This document shows, piece by piece, positions 44,579 through 53,299 of a stretch of DNA of 64,000 nucleotides. This DNA comes from COE1 sp963596435 (GTDB lineage Bacteria; Bacillota; Clostridia; Lachnospirales; Lachnospiraceae), in contig CAVBMG010000002.1 of assembly GCA_963596435.1 (NCBI GenBank), positions 1 to 64,000 of the forward strand, read 5' to 3'. The position numbers and the translations under genes were made by a program. The number at the start of each line of letters is the position of its first letter. The stretch's first letter is position 1. The notes under the pieces are model-generated. The model did not search any database. It was not told where the DNA came from and saw nothing but the letters and a program-made list of their open reading frames with translations.

Positions 44579-45901
44579 ATGGATGAATTTATCAGTGCTT
44601 TGCTTGAACAGATAAGGTGTAAGAAAGCCAGAGCCGGGATAGCCAGAGAGATAACCGATCATATTGAAGATGCGACACATGCACTGGAGCAGGAAGGCAT
44701 GACGCATGAACAGGCACTTGCATCAGCAGTGCAAAGTATGGGAGACCCTGTTTCCATTGGTGTAGAACTGGACAGAATTCACAGACCAAGAATGGACTGG
44801 AGAACTCTTATTATGATTGTCATACTAAATCTGGGTGGACTTGTGGTTCAATATGCAGCAACGGGCATTTCGGAGGTGCAATGCCTGTATACTCTGATTG
44901 GACTGGCAGTTATGATTGGAATCTGTTATCTGGATTACAGTTTCCTGGCGCGTTATGCGAAAGCCTGCTACTGGGTAATGACAGCAGCATTTCTATTCGT
45001 ATATTGGGGAGCACAATCAGGCATGCTCAATGGCATGTCTCTCTGGATAAATGGTCGTCTGCGGGGATTTGCCATTCTGACAATGCTGTATATACCGGTA
45101 TACGCAGGAGTATTATATACATGTAGAGGAAGCAGGATGAAAGGTCTGCTGCGTGCAATCGCATATATGCTTCCACCACTCTTTTTCTCCTTACAGAGCA
45201 GTATCACTTCCAGCATGTGTATCTGGATCGTATTCTATGGGATGATTCTATATGCACTCTGGAAGGGCTGGTTTCGATTAGAACGAAAGATTGCAGTGCC
45301 TGTGTGCGCTTTTGCAGCTTTCATATTGCCCGTACTGACTGCTGTATTTTTCTATTTCTTTGGTGCAGCAGACTATCAGAAGATGCGTATCATTGCATTC
45401 CTTGATCCGCAATCAGATAGTCAGGGCGCAGGTTATTTCTATAATATACTCAGAACGGCACTCTCTGAATGCAGATGGCTTGGCAGCTCCGGAGGAGAAG
45501 GACCTGTACAGAATTTCTTTGCTTTTGGAAGAGAATGGATGATTCTACAGCTTGTTATATCCTATGGCTGGATATGCGGACTGGCAGTCATTGCAGCGCT
45601 GGCAACATTTATTATAAAAGTCTTTGGAATTACAGCCAAAGCAGGCAACCAGCTGGGTAGAATGATTGGATTTGGCTGTGGTATGCTGCTGCTGACAGAG
45701 AGTACACTTGGAATTGGCATGAATCTTGGCGCATTCCCATCCACAACAGTATGCATGCCCTTCCTAACCTACGGCTTCTACAACTCCATTGTATACGCTG
45801 TCCTGTGCGGCTTTATCCTCAGTATCTGCCGCTACCGCAACGTATTAACAGAACATAACATGCTGCGCAGCCCGGAAAAAATTGCCATCTATAAAAACTG
45901 A
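44579..45901 (+). CDS. FtsW/RodA-like membrane protein with HAAS-like prefix
   Basis: The 440-residue protein has an N-terminal helical prefix (about residues 1-70; REITDHIEDATHALEQEGMT and AVQSMGDPVSIGVELD) of the HAAS/permease-prefix type. About ten membrane helices follow. The C-terminal PFLTYGFYNSIVYAVLCGF matches the SEDS-family PF-x-SYG region. SEDS proteins polymerise glycan strands. Whether this one is catalytic is unclear, because the large loop before the last helices is short and diverges. It is tightly coupled to PadR (3-base gap). Confidence 0.85.
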   Translation: MDEFISALLEQIRCKKARAGIAREITDHIEDATHALEQEGMTHEQALASAVQSMGDPVSIGVELDRIHRPRMDWRTLIMIVILNLGGLVVQYAATGISEVQCLYTLIGLAVMIGICYLDYSFLARYAKACYWVMTAAFLFVYWGAQSGMLNGMSLWINGRLRGFAILTMLYIPVYAGVLYTCRGSRMKGLLRAIAYMLPPLFFSLQSSITSSMCIWIVFYGMILYALWKGWFRLERKIAVPVCAFAAFILPVLTAVFFYFFGAADYQKMRIIAFLDPQSDSQGAGYFYNILRTALSECRWLGSSGGEGPVQNFFAFGREWMILQLVISYGWICGLAVIAALATFIIKVFGITAKAGNQLGRMIGFGCGMLLLTESTLGIGMNLGAFPSTTVCMPFLTYGFYNSIVYAVLCGFILSICRYRNVLTEHNMLRSPEKIAIYKN

Positions 45902-45937
45902 GATAACAGTCAAAAATGTAAAGTATACAAATTCGCT

Positions 45938-46027
45938 TTGCAAATCAGCCAACATGCTTTATAATATTTCCAGATGAATAATCAGGTGTTGAAAGTATAT
46001 ATTAGAGAATTCAGAATTGTACAATTC
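45938..46027 (+). promoter_or_regulatory. PfkB gene promoter and GAATTGTACAATTC palindrome
   Basis: TTGCAA (45938-45943), a 16-base spacer and TATAAT (45960-45965) form a promoter. Downstream, 46014-46027 is a perfect 14-bp palindrome, GAATTGTACAATTC, a possible repressor site in the leader. Confidence 0.55.
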
Positions 46028-46074
46028 GTGACTTTGAATTTATTTTGTAAGAGCCTGAAGAAGTGAGGTTTTGT

Positions 46075-46995
46075 ATGGGAATAGTTGTTTTTGGTGCGGT
46101 ATTTGTAGATATTAAGGGATTTCCAGATGATATCTATATACCCGATGGAAGAAATGTTGGACATGTAGAATATATTCATGGCGGTGTAAGCCGCAATGTT
46201 GTGGAAGATATAGCCAATATAGAATTAAGACCCACATTTGTCAGCATAGTAGATGACAGTGCTCTGGGTCAGGATGTAGTCAGAAAGCTGAACAATCATA
46301 AAGTAAACACAGATTATGTACTTACAATACCCGGTGGAATGGGAACCTGGCTTGCAGTATTTGATCACAGTGGGAATCTTGCAGGGTCTATCTCACAAAG
46401 ACCCAATCTTATGCCGATACTTGATCTGCTTGAGGAAAAAGGCGATGAAATCTTTGCCAATGCAGATTCTGTTATTATTGAAGTAGATATGGACAGAGAT
46501 ATTATCAAAAAAGTAGTGGCACTTTCCAAAAAACATAATAAAAAGCTTTTTGGTGTTGTAAGCAATATGAGCATAGCAGTAGAAAGAAGAGATTTCCTGC
46601 AGAATTTTGACTGCTTTATCTGTAATCAGCTCGAAGCAGGCATGTTCTTTATGGAAGATTATGCAGATAAGACACCGGAAGAACTCTGTGAGATACTTTC
46701 CAGACGCGTTACCTTGGGCAAAATCCCAGCCATGATCGTGACTATGGGAGACCATGGTGCCGTATATGCTGACCTGTCAGGAGATAAAGGAATCTGCCCA
46801 CCTCAGAAGGTATGCGTAAAAGATACCACAGGCGCAGGAGATGCATTCTGTGCAGGCGTATCCAGCGGTCTTACCTATGGTAAAACATTGAGAGAATCAG
46901 TAGAGATAGGAAGCCGTCTTGCAGCATCTGTAATCACATCATTAGAGAATGTGTGCCCCAGATTCCTGCCGGAAGAATTTGGAATACAGTTATAA
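46075..46995 (+). CDS. PfkB-family carbohydrate/nucleoside kinase
   Basis: The 306-residue cytoplasmic kinase has the PfkB C-terminal signature DTTGAGDAFCAGV (catalytic Asp) and the early GGVSRNVVEDIANI block. It lacks features that would fix the substrate. Its mid-region (VIIEVDMDRDIIKKVVALS) is more like ribokinase or pseudouridine-kinase branches than fructokinases. I chose ATG 46075, preceded by GTGAGG. It stands alone, with its own promoter and a 14-bp palindrome upstream. The mgtE promoter begins right after its stop codon. Confidence 0.88.
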   Translation: MGIVVFGAVFVDIKGFPDDIYIPDGRNVGHVEYIHGGVSRNVVEDIANIELRPTFVSIVDDSALGQDVVRKLNNHKVNTDYVLTIPGGMGTWLAVFDHSGNLAGSISQRPNLMPILDLLEEKGDEIFANADSVIIEVDMDRDIIKKVVALSKKHNKKLFGVVSNMSIAVERRDFLQNFDCFICNQLEAGMFFMEDYADKTPEELCEILSRRVTLGKIPAMIVTMGDHGAVYADLSGDKGICPPQKVCVKDTTGAGDAFCAGVSSGLTYGKTLRESVEIGSRLAASVITSLENVCPRFLPEEFGIQL

Positions 46996-47002
46996 TTTTT
47001 AG

Positions 47003-47031
47003 TTGAAAAAGAAGATACAAAATGATATACT
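47003..47031 (+). promoter_or_regulatory. mgtE leader promoter
   Basis: TTGAAA (47003-47008), a 17-base spacer and TATACT (47026-47031). Transcription should start near 47038, giving a leader of about 270 bases before mgtE. Confidence 0.75.
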
Positions 47032-47075
47032 TGTCACGGTAAAAATGATATTTAGGAAAGCAGAGGTGAATTTGC

Positions 47076-47165
47076 ATGGACAGTTGCGATAGTACAGGAC
47101 GAAGTACAATGTACGGTGCGATAAATGTAATAGCGAAAGTGTGGCTGTCTATGGAGATTGACTAG
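47076..47165 (+). CDS. Putative leader peptide upstream of mgtE (29 aa)
   Basis: A short ORF in the mgtE leader starts at ATG 47076 with an AGAGGTG ribosome binding site 7 bases upstream and stops at TAG 47163-47165. The peptide begins MDSCDSTGRSTMYGA and ends LSMEID, with acidic residues at both ends. Codons 13-15 (near 47111-47118, GTACGGTG) can pair with the 5' arm of the terminator at 47194-47272. A translating ribosome would prevent that. Together this suggests a translation-sensing attenuator. The family is unknown to me; small ORFs can occur by chance, but ribosome binding site, position and pairing argue for a real one. Confidence 0.6.
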   Translation: MDSCDSTGRSTMYGAINVIAKVWLSMEID

Positions 47166-47193
47166 CTGCATTTCTTGTTGTTGTGTCTTTTAT

Positions 47194-47272
47194 AACACCG
47201 TATCAGAAGAGTCCTTACATCACAGCAGGTAACTTGTTGGTCTGCTTTGGAATTCTGAAGCGGTGTTTTTTT
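47194..47272 (+). terminator. Attenuator terminator in the mgtE leader
   Basis: AACACCG and TCAGAA (47194-47208) pair with TTCTGA and CGGTGTT (47253-47267), with two unpaired positions. An inner AGCAG/CTGCT hairpin (47224-47246) helps close the loop. A run of seven Ts follows at 47266-47272. It lies before the mgtE ribosome binding site (GGAGG at 47302). The 5' arm also pairs with leader bases 47111-47118, giving an alternative antiterminator helix. Confidence 0.75.
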
Positions 47273-47311
47273 GCGCCCTTTTGTGGGCTGCATAGAGATT
47301 TGGAGGCAACA

Positions 47312-48706
47312 ATGACAGAGAGAATGATGAAAAGACCGGAATATGTAGATGAACTGATCAGAATTATCAGAAGTAATTTACCTAAGGAAGAATTACTGGA
47401 TAAACTATCTGATTATCACGATAATGATATCGCAGAGGCTTTGGACAGCCTGACAGCATCAGAAAGAAAAAGACTGTATTCAGTACTGGGAGTACAGAGA
47501 ATCGCACAGATTTTTGCTTATCTGGATGATGCAGAACCTTATTTCAAAGAAATTTCACTGGAAAATGCTGCAAAGGTAGTGTCAGAGATGGACTCTGATG
47601 ATGCGGTAGATGCTTTGGAGGATATGGATGACAGAACGAAGCATCAGATCGTAAACATGCTGGATCAGGATGCAGTGAAGGATGTGAAACTTCTTCTTTC
47701 CTATGAAGATGTGGAAATCGGTAGCTGCATGACTACGAACTTTATCGTGATCCATCATAATCTGACCATTCGACAGGCTATGCGTGAACTGGTCAATCAG
47801 GCAGGAGAAAATGACAATATTTCCACCATATATGTTATAGATGATGAAGATAAATTCTATGGTGCCATTGAATTACAGAAGCTGATCGTTGCCAGAGAAC
47901 ATGAGGATCTGGAAGATATCATCAGCCGTTCTTACCCTTATGTACTTGACCATGAGAAGATCAGTGACTGTATCGAGAAGATTAAGGATTATGCAGAGGA
48001 TTCCATTCCTGTATTACTGGAAGATGGTACAATTGCCGGTATTATTACCGCACAGGATATTGTAGAAGTAGTAGACGATGAGATGGGCGATGATTATGCA
48101 AAGCTCGGTGGTCTGACCGCAGAGGAAGATCTGGAGGAAAAGACCGCAGAAAGCGTGAAGAAACGTCTGCCCTGGCTGATTATTCTGCTGTTTCTTGGAA
48201 TGGGTGTATCTACAGTAGTAGGTATGTTTGAATCAGTAGTAGCAGTACTTCCGATTGTTATGTGTTTCCAGTCTTTGATTCTTGATATGGCAGGTAATGT
48301 AGGAACACAGTCCCTGGCAGTTACAATCCGTGTTCTGATGGACGAGAACCTGACAGGCACACAGAAATTTAAGCTGGTAGCCAAGGAAATGAAGGTAGGC
48401 TTCTATAATGGCTTCATTCTGGGCGTTATGGCATTTCTGTTCCTTGGAATGTACATCCATTTCCTGAAGCAGTATTCACTGGGATATTCCCTGCTGGTAT
48501 CAGGATGTGTCGGCGTTGCGCTGATCGGAGCCATGGTCGTATCAAGCATGGTAGGAACTCTGATTCCCATGTTCTTCAAGAAGATTAAAGTAGACCCGGC
48601 AGTAGCATCCGGTCCATTGATTACAACAGTCAATGATCTGGTAGCCATTGTTGTATACTATGGACTGGCAATGGTTGTTCTGATTGATATGATTCATTTA
48701 GCCTAG
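47312..48706 (+). CDS. mgtE: Magnesium transporter MgtE
   Basis: The 464-residue protein has the MgtE N-domain (about residues 20-135), two CBS domains (about 140-265; GSCMTTNFIVI and DSIPVLLEDGTIAGIITAQD) and a C-terminal five-helix channel (about 290-464) with the selectivity region LDMAGNVGTQSLAV and PLITTVNDLVAI. It is a Mg2+-gated channel in the membrane. I chose ATG 47312 with GGAGG 5 bases upstream; a longer frame from 47183 covers the terminator and is not credible. Its leader carries a small ORF and an attenuator. Confidence 0.96.
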   Translation: MTERMMKRPEYVDELIRIIRSNLPKEELLDKLSDYHDNDIAEALDSLTASERKRLYSVLGVQRIAQIFAYLDDAEPYFKEISLENAAKVVSEMDSDDAVDALEDMDDRTKHQIVNMLDQDAVKDVKLLLSYEDVEIGSCMTTNFIVIHHNLTIRQAMRELVNQAGENDNISTIYVIDDEDKFYGAIELQKLIVAREHEDLEDIISRSYPYVLDHEKISDCIEKIKDYAEDSIPVLLEDGTIAGIITAQDIVEVVDDEMGDDYAKLGGLTAEEDLEEKTAESVKKRLPWLIILLFLGMGVSTVVGMFESVVAVLPIVMCFQSLILDMAGNVGTQSLAVTIRVLMDENLTGTQKFKLVAKEMKVGFYNGFILGVMAFLFLGMYIHFLKQYSLGYSLLVSGCVGVALIGAMVVSSMVGTLIPMFFKKIKVDPAVASGPLITTVNDLVAIVVYYGLAMVVLIDMIHLA

Positions 48707-48771
48707 TACTTGCTTTTGCATAATGCATGGTGTAACATATTTCTAAAAGAATGGAAAGGCATGGTAATCAC

Positions 48772-49560
48772 ATGAAACTCGACAGAGATAAAGCCGGTAA
48801 AGCTTTTGGAAACTATGTTGCACAATATAATGCTCAGGATGAGAAGGTCAAGTTGAAGATTGACCATACTTATCGTGTCGCAGCTCTGTGTGAGCAGATC
48901 GCACAGAGCATTTCTTTATCCTCAGATGATGTGGATATTGCATGGTTTAGCGGATTACTTCATGATGTGGGGCGTTTTGAACAGCTGCGCCGGTTTGGAA
49001 CATTTAATGATGCACAGTCTATAGACCATGCAATGTATGGGGCAGAGATACTTTTTGACCAGGAGAAGATATGGGACTATGTTGACCAGGATGCCATTAT
49101 CGAGGATGAGCTGCTTTTTCTGAGAAAAGTCATTTCATGCCACAGCGCATATCGTGTACCGCAGGATTATACTGACAGAGAGAAGCAGTTTGCAGATATT
49201 CTGAGAGATGCAGATAAGATAGATATTTTAAAGGTCAACGTAGATGTCCCTCTGGAGGAAATCTATAATGTGACAAGCGAAGATCTGGCGAATGCAGAGG
49301 TCACACAGGCTGTAATGGACAGCTTTTCCCAGAAGCACGCGACACTTCGTGCCTTGAAGCGAACTTCCGTAGATCATGTTGTAGGGCATATCTCTCTGGT
49401 ATATGAGCTGGTATATCCATACAGTGTGAAAGTAGTGGTACAGCAGGGATATCTGGACAAGCTGATGCATTTTCAGTCACAGAATCCACATACGATGGAG
49501 CAGTTTGCGCAGCTTCGTCAGATGATGGACAGTTATATAGCGGACAGATTACAGGGTTAA
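48772..49560 (+). CDS. HD-domain phosphohydrolase
   Basis: The 262-residue protein has an HD metal motif in AWFSGLLHDVGRFEQLRRF, a preceding His in KIDHTYRVAALCEQIA and a downstream Asp in DILRDADKIDIL. The family hydrolyses phosphate esters of nucleotides or signalling molecules; the substrate is unknown. ATG 48772 is most likely, with GGAAAGG 12 bases upstream, though ATG 48751 is possible. It follows mgtE by 65 bases and precedes hom by 20, so it may share a transcript with hom. Confidence 0.87.
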   Translation: MKLDRDKAGKAFGNYVAQYNAQDEKVKLKIDHTYRVAALCEQIAQSISLSSDDVDIAWFSGLLHDVGRFEQLRRFGTFNDAQSIDHAMYGAEILFDQEKIWDYVDQDAIIEDELLFLRKVISCHSAYRVPQDYTDREKQFADILRDADKIDILKVNVDVPLEEIYNVTSEDLANAEVTQAVMDSFSQKHATLRALKRTSVDHVVGHISLVYELVYPYSVKVVVQQGYLDKLMHFQSQNPHTMEQFAQLRQMMDSYIADRLQG

Positions 49561-49580
49561 AAAACAGAGGAGAAGAAGAA

Positions 49581-50867
49581 ATGAGCGATAGAAGAGTAAT
49601 CAGGGCAGCTTTGCTTGGAGCAGGCGTAGTAGGCAGTGGCGTATATGAACTGGCAGGAATCCTGGCAGAAGATATAGAGTACAAGACGGGCGCTGCATTA
49701 GAAATCAAGAAAGTGCTGGTCAGAAATCTGAATAAGAAACGTGAAGGGATTGCAGAGAATGTCCTGACTGATAACTGGAAGGATATCGTGGAAGACCCTG
49801 AAATAGACATTGTAATTGAATTAATGGGTGGAATCGAGCCGGCAAGAACCTATATATTAGAAGCGATTGCCGCCGGTAAGCAGGTAGTTACGGCTAACAA
49901 GGATTTACTTGCAGAAGATGGAAGAGAGCTGCTGGAAGCATCGGATGCAGCAGGAACGGATCTGCTTTTTGAGGCAAGTGTAGGTGGTGCAATCCCAATT
50001 ATCCGACCTCTGAAACAAAGCATGGCGGGAGACAATATCACAGAGATTATGGGTATTGTAAATGGCACGACCAACTATATCCTGACGAAGATGTCTGAAA
50101 AAGGCATGAGCTACGAAGATGCCCTCAGACAGGCAACAGAGCTTGGTTACGCAGAATCTGACCCGACAGCGGATGTAGAAGGCTATGATGCAGGCAGAAA
50201 GATTGCCATTATGGCATCCCTGGCTTTTCATTCCAGAGTGACTTTTTCACAGGTATATACAGAAGGTATTACGAAGATCACAGCAGAAGACATCCGTTAT
50301 GCGAAAGAATTCGGCTATGTAATCAAGCTTCTTGGCGTAGCCAGACATGGAGAAGATGGAATAGAGGTAAAAGTACATCCTATGCTGATCAATGAGAACC
50401 ATCCACTGGCAACAGTCAGAGATTCCTTCAATGCAGTATTTGTACATGGTCAGGCGATGGATGATGCCATGTTCATGGGACGTGGTGCAGGTAAGATGCC
50501 AACAGCAAGTGCTGTTATGGGGGATGTCATTGATGCCATGCGCAATATCGTGCATCATTCATCAGGAAGAATCGGTTGTGGATGTTACAGACAGATTCCA
50601 GTAAAACATATTAAAGATACCTGTTCCAAATTCTTTATGCGTATTCAGGCTGCGGACCGTACAGGAGCACTTGCCAATATCGCCAGTGTATTGGGCAACA
50701 ATAACGTAAGTATTGCCCAGGTAGTGCAAAAGAGCCGTAAAGATGGCGTGGCAGAGCTGGTAATCATCACAGATGAAGTAGAAGAGAGACATTTCAATGA
50801 TGCATTGGTAGTATTTCAGGGCATGTCTGATGTGAAAGAAGTATCAGGCGTGATTCGTGTATACTAA
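49581..50867 (+). CDS. hom: Homoserine dehydrogenase
   Basis: The 428-residue enzyme has an N-terminal Rossmann fold (GAGVVGSGVYEL at about residues 13-24) and the central homoserine dehydrogenase signature (GTTNYILTKMSEKGMSYEDA, then YAESDPTADVEGYDAGRK). A C-terminal ACT domain (about 350-428) serves threonine feedback. It reduces aspartate semialdehyde to homoserine for threonine and methionine synthesis. AGAGGAGAAG precedes ATG 49581. It is 20 bases after the HD gene and 38 before GH51, and no promoter is obvious in either gap. Confidence 0.96.
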   Translation: MSDRRVIRAALLGAGVVGSGVYELAGILAEDIEYKTGAALEIKKVLVRNLNKKREGIAENVLTDNWKDIVEDPEIDIVIELMGGIEPARTYILEAIAAGKQVVTANKDLLAEDGRELLEASDAAGTDLLFEASVGGAIPIIRPLKQSMAGDNITEIMGIVNGTTNYILTKMSEKGMSYEDALRQATELGYAESDPTADVEGYDAGRKIAIMASLAFHSRVTFSQVYTEGITKITAEDIRYAKEFGYVIKLLGVARHGEDGIEVKVHPMLINENHPLATVRDSFNAVFVHGQAMDDAMFMGRGAGKMPTASAVMGDVIDAMRNIVHHSSGRIGCGCYRQIPVKHIKDTCSKFFMRIQAADRTGALANIASVLGNNNVSIAQVVQKSRKDGVAELVIITDEVEERHFNDALVVFQGMSDVKEVSGVIRVY

Positions 50868-50905
50868 TCATATAAAGTATGAAAAGACGAAGGGGGATAT
50901 AGAAT

Positions 50906-53299
50906 ATGGGGCAGTCCAAAATAACTGTCAGACCTGACCGGGTTACAGGACAATTAGGTGATTTATATGGAATTTTCTTTGAAGATCTGAATCATGCAGC
51001 AGATGGTGGATTATATGCAGAGATGGTGCAGAACAGAAGCTTTGAGTTCTGCGCTGTAGATAACCCGTCCTACCATCCGCTTATGGCATGGGAGAAAATC
51101 GAGAAGAAATACAGCAGAATGCAGTGGTGGATACAGGATTCTCATCCTTACAGCAGACGTAATCCTCATTATCTTGTCTGCGAAGTATTTGAGACAGGGA
51201 TGGGAGCCGGCGTCAGAAATACGGGCTTTACCCCTGGAATGTATCTGCAAAAAGGAGAAAAATACCGTTTTTCCTGTCTGGCTGCTACAGATGGAAGAGG
51301 AGAGCTGCCACTCAGGATCGTCCTGGAGAATGATGAGGGCAAGAGTCTTGAACAGGCAGATATTGTAGTATCTAATGGAACTGTGTGGAATCGTTATGAG
51401 GCAGAGATTACAGCACAGGAGACTACTACAGCTGGCAATCTGTCAATCTATATAGAAGCAGTGGGCAGATTGTACCTGGATATGGTCTCCTTATTCCCTC
51501 AAAAGACATTCATGCAGCAAAGAAATGGATTAAGAGCTGATATTGCCACTCTGCTGGCAGATTTAAAATCAAGGTTTATGAGATTTCCCGGTGGCTGCCT
51601 TGTACATGATGGTTCTATTCATGCAGAGGACAGGGATTCCCTTTATCGCTGGAAGAATACAATCGGTGTCTTGGAAGAGCGCCCGGCAAGAAGAAATAAC
51701 TGGGGCTATAACCAGACTCTTGGATTGGGATATTATGAGTATTTCTGTTTCTGTGAAGAGATAGGTGCGAAGCCTTTACCAGTACTTCCGGCAGGATATG
51801 ATCCACATCACCAGCGAAAAGTGCCTTTTGACCAGTTGGATGAATGGATTCAGGAAGCACTGGATCTGATTTCCTTTGCCAATGATGATGCATCTGCACA
51901 ATGGGGCAGGATACGTTGTGAATTAGGGCATCCTGAACCCTTTGGACTGGAATATATAGGAATTGGAAATGAAGAAGTCGGAGAAGGTTTCTTTGAAAGA
52001 TATCCCTATTTCCATAAGGCAATCAAGGAGAAATATCCTGATATTCAGATCATTGCCAGCAGTGGACCTTTTGCGGCAGGTGGAGAGTACGAGAAGGGCT
52101 GGAATTGCGCCAGAAGAAATCATGCAGATCTGGTAGACGAGCATTATTATATGGCGCCGGAGTGGTTCCTTGCCAATCATCACCGTTATGATTCTTTTGA
52201 TGAGAAGGAACCTAAGGTATTTCTTGGTGAATATGCAAGCTGGGGTAACACCTGGTACAATGCGCTCATAGAGGCATCTTATATGACCGGTATGGAACGC
52301 AACAGTGAGAAAGTCGGACTGGCGTGCTATGCACCATTATTGTGTAATGTGAACTATATCAACTGGAAACCGGATATGATCTGGTTTAATAACCACCAGG
52401 CATACGGAACAGCCAACTATTATGTACAGAAGCTTTTCATGAATCATCAGGGAGATGACAGGATTGAGCTGGAAATGACAGGAATAGAAGACAGCGTCAC
52501 GTTGCAGGATGATCCTAAGGGGGGTTTTGGACTTAGAATAGAACCTGACACGGTTGTCAGATATTCTCGGATTATGGTTGAAGATATTCAGAATGGTACG
52601 ATCTGGAAAGACTCTGAGGTATATTTTGTAGGAGACAAGGCAGAACAGTATCTGTCAGCAGATCCTGATGCAAGAGTGGTAACGAAGGATATTCTGCTGC
52701 ACACAGTAGAATCTGATCATTATAGCATTACAATGAAGGGTGAAATGCTGTATGGCAGACGTGGATTTATGCTGCAATATGGCAATCGGGATGAGAAGAA
52801 CCGTTATCAGTGGGAGATTGGTGGCTGGCAGAACATGGACAGTGCATTGACACAGGATATTGCCGGACGTAATTCCTGCCTTACCCAATCTTCCTTTACA
52901 GTAGCTGCTGACAGGGAATATGAGTTGAAGCTTGAGATAGAGGGCAGACATTTAAAGGCATACATTGACGGAGAACTGATCCATGAGATTCATCATGCAC
53001 CTGTAAAGATAGAACCCCTCTATACCGCTGCATCTGTTGACCATAAGACGGGAGATATCATTGTGAAGCTGGTCAACGTGCAGAAGAGACCGATAGATAC
53101 AGTACTTCATATGGAAGGCATCGAACAGGCAAAAGGGACTGCTTATATTATGTCAGGATTTGCCCTGGAGGATGAGAATTCCTTTGCAGAGCCATTGAAA
53201 GTATCACCAAGGGAAGAAGAAATTCAGCTTACACAAGGCTGCTGTTCCTGTCATATTGATGGAGAGTCTGTGCAGGTTCTGAGATTTCATAAATTATAA
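50906..53299 (+). CDS. GH51 α-L-arabinofuranosidase
   Basis: The 797-residue enzyme begins with LGDLYGIFFEDLNHAADGG, typical of GH51. The acid/base lies in GIGNEEVGEG (Glu356) and the nucleophile in VFLGEYASWG (Glu442). The C-terminal β domain is followed by an extra β-sandwich region (about residues 590-797) containing a concanavalin-like stretch. With no signal peptide it is cytoplasmic and acts on imported arabino-oligosaccharides. AAGGGGG lies before ATG 50906. A TetR-type regulator converges on its 3' end with a 6-base overlap. Confidence 0.93.
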   Translation: MGQSKITVRPDRVTGQLGDLYGIFFEDLNHAADGGLYAEMVQNRSFEFCAVDNPSYHPLMAWEKIEKKYSRMQWWIQDSHPYSRRNPHYLVCEVFETGMGAGVRNTGFTPGMYLQKGEKYRFSCLAATDGRGELPLRIVLENDEGKSLEQADIVVSNGTVWNRYEAEITAQETTTAGNLSIYIEAVGRLYLDMVSLFPQKTFMQQRNGLRADIATLLADLKSRFMRFPGGCLVHDGSIHAEDRDSLYRWKNTIGVLEERPARRNNWGYNQTLGLGYYEYFCFCEEIGAKPLPVLPAGYDPHHQRKVPFDQLDEWIQEALDLISFANDDASAQWGRIRCELGHPEPFGLEYIGIGNEEVGEGFFERYPYFHKAIKEKYPDIQIIASSGPFAAGGEYEKGWNCARRNHADLVDEHYYMAPEWFLANHHRYDSFDEKEPKVFLGEYASWGNTWYNALIEASYMTGMERNSEKVGLACYAPLLCNVNYINWKPDMIWFNNHQAYGTANYYVQKLFMNHQGDDRIELEMTGIEDSVTLQDDPKGGFGLRIEPDTVVRYSRIMVEDIQNGTIWKDSEVYFVGDKAEQYLSADPDARVVTKDILLHTVESDHYSITMKGEMLYGRRGFMLQYGNRDEKNRYQWEIGGWQNMDSALTQDIAGRNSCLTQSSFTVAADREYELKLEIEGRHLKAYIDGELIHEIHHAPVKIEPLYTAASVDHKTGDIIVKLVNVQKRPIDTVLHMEGIEQAKGTAYIMSGFALEDENSFAEPLKVSPREEEIQLTQGCCSCHIDGESVQVLRFHKL

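Noticed and set aside
47038..47165. M-box (Mg2+) riboswitch in the mgtE leader
   Set aside because: The conserved GAGGCUCCU and GCUGCCC...GGGU cores are not present. A leader ORF with alternative pairings explains the region better, though a covariance-model search would settle it.
47183..47311. 43-codon N-terminal extension of MgtE
   Set aside because: It would span the terminator hairpin, and a strong GGAGG site directly precedes ATG 47312.
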